A DNA stretch of 6,011 bases from CAYMRB01 sp964392615 (GTDB lineage: Bacteria; Planctomycetota; UBA8108): NCBI GenBank assembly GCA_964392615.1, contig CAYMRB010000539.1, positions 1-6,011 of the forward strand. The letters are read 5' to 3'. Below, piece by piece: positions 5,466-6,011 of this stretch. Within the stretch, counting starts at the first letter, position 1; every line of letters starts with the position of its first letter. The notes beneath the pieces are model-generated. The model was not told where the DNA came from, did not search any database, and was given only the letters and a program-made list of their open reading frames with translations. A program made the translations under genes and the position numbers.

Positions 5466-6011
5466 ATGTTCGATCGACCGGTTCGACAGTTCACGTCACT
5501 CGCCATCGCAGCGCTGATCGGATTGTCCTGCGCCGCCGCGCTGCACGCGAAGCCGTTGCAGCTTCGCGAGGATGACAGCATCGTCTTCGTCGGCAACACC
5601 TTCGCCGAGCGACTGCACCTGTTCGGCTACTTCGAGACGTTCCTCCACGCGGCGTTCCCGGATCACCGCCTGCGCGTTCGCAACCTCGGATGGTCGGCCG
5701 ACGAGGTGACACTGATGCCGCGACCCATGGGGTTCGGCAGTCTGCACGACGAGCTCGCTCGCGAGAAGGCAGACGTCATCTTCGCGTGCTTCGGCATGAA
5801 CGAATCGTTCCGCGGCGCAGCGGGGCTCGAGCGTTTCCGTAGCGACCTCGACCGTTTCGTCACCGGCCTGCGCGCGCAGAGGTTCAACGGGGACTCGGCC
5901 CCGCGCCTCGTGCTCGTGTCACCGATCGCCCACGAGGACGTCGGTGGCGATCTGCCGCGCGGAGCAGTGCACAACCAGAGCCTGCGGTCGTACACGCGAG
6001 CGATGGCCAAG
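5466..6011 (+). CDS. Exported SGNH/GDSL-like hydrolase domain protein, N-terminal part (truncated by window edge)
   Basis: 182 residues are visible and the frame is open to the edge. Residues 1-28 are a signal peptide (MFDRPVRQFTSLAIAALIG, cleavage likely after LHA); Cys22 is not in a proper lipobox. The SGNH pattern follows: strand and block I at 39-45 (IVFVGNT), block II at N73-L-G75-W-S, and block III at G110-M-N112-E-S, followed by a strand LVLVSPIAH (148-156) as in these hydrolases. Block I has GNT in place of GDS, so Thr45 sits where the nucleophilic Ser would be. Planctomycete proteins with this GNT-x-x-ER start are, from memory, often very large and continue into a PVC-type heme-binding or beta-propeller region; that part is outside the window. 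GAGG at 5452-5455, ten bases before the ATG, is a moderate ribosome site. The gene is divergent from the dockerin gene. Confidence 0.88.
   Translation, partial: MFDRPVRQFTSLAIAALIGLSCAAALHAKPLQLREDDSIVFVGNTFAERLHLFGYFETFLHAAFPDHRLRVRNLGWSADEVTLMPRPMGFGSLHDELAREKADVIFACFGMNESFRGAAGLERFRSDLDRFVTGLRAQRFNGDSAPRLVLVSPIAHEDVGGDLPRGAVHNQSLRSYTRAMAK

Noticed and set aside
5487..5531. Lipoprotein signal at Cys22 of the SGNH protein
   Set aside because: The residues before the Cys are G-L-S, which do not fit the lipobox; a normal signal peptidase site after LHA is more likely.

Overview
The window is very GC-rich, with dense G/C at third codon positions. It looks like a chromosomal piece of a Planctomycetota (PVC-group) bacterium. 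Three things point there: a secreted protein ending in a paired dockerin-like EF-hand module of the kind common in planctomycetes, a GDSL-like exported domain with a GNT motif typical of large planctomycete exported proteins, and a long exported HEAT/TPR-repeat protein. The assignment rests on remembered family patterns, not on a database search.

Layout. On the minus strand, read right to left, are: (i) 3967-5331, a secreted beta-helix-like protein with a C-terminal dockerin pair; (ii) a 338-base gap holding two related, hairpin-rich repeat copies; (iii) 620-3628, a 1002-residue exported TPR/HEAT-repeat protein; (iv) 1-623, the N-terminal part of a membrane-anchored protein whose GTG start overlaps the stop of the HEAT gene by four bases, so the two are probably translationally coupled. 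On the plus strand, 5466-6011 is the start of an exported SGNH/GDSL-like protein that runs off the window. It is divergent from the dockerin gene across a 134-base gap holding a plausible promoter and a perfect inverted repeat.

How the genes relate. The HEAT gene and the gene after it form a likely two-gene operon. The dockerin gene and the SGNH gene are divergently arranged and could share a control region. All four products carry an N-terminal export or anchor signal, so the window concerns the cell envelope or secreted proteins. I see no recognised pathway, defence system, mobile element with a transposase, RNA gene or CRISPR array.

Most notable points: a roughly 26-codon stretch of the HEAT gene that looks read in the wrong frame between two 4-base homopolymers; the structured repeat pair at 3707-3930; and the Ser-to-Thr change in block I of the SGNH domain.
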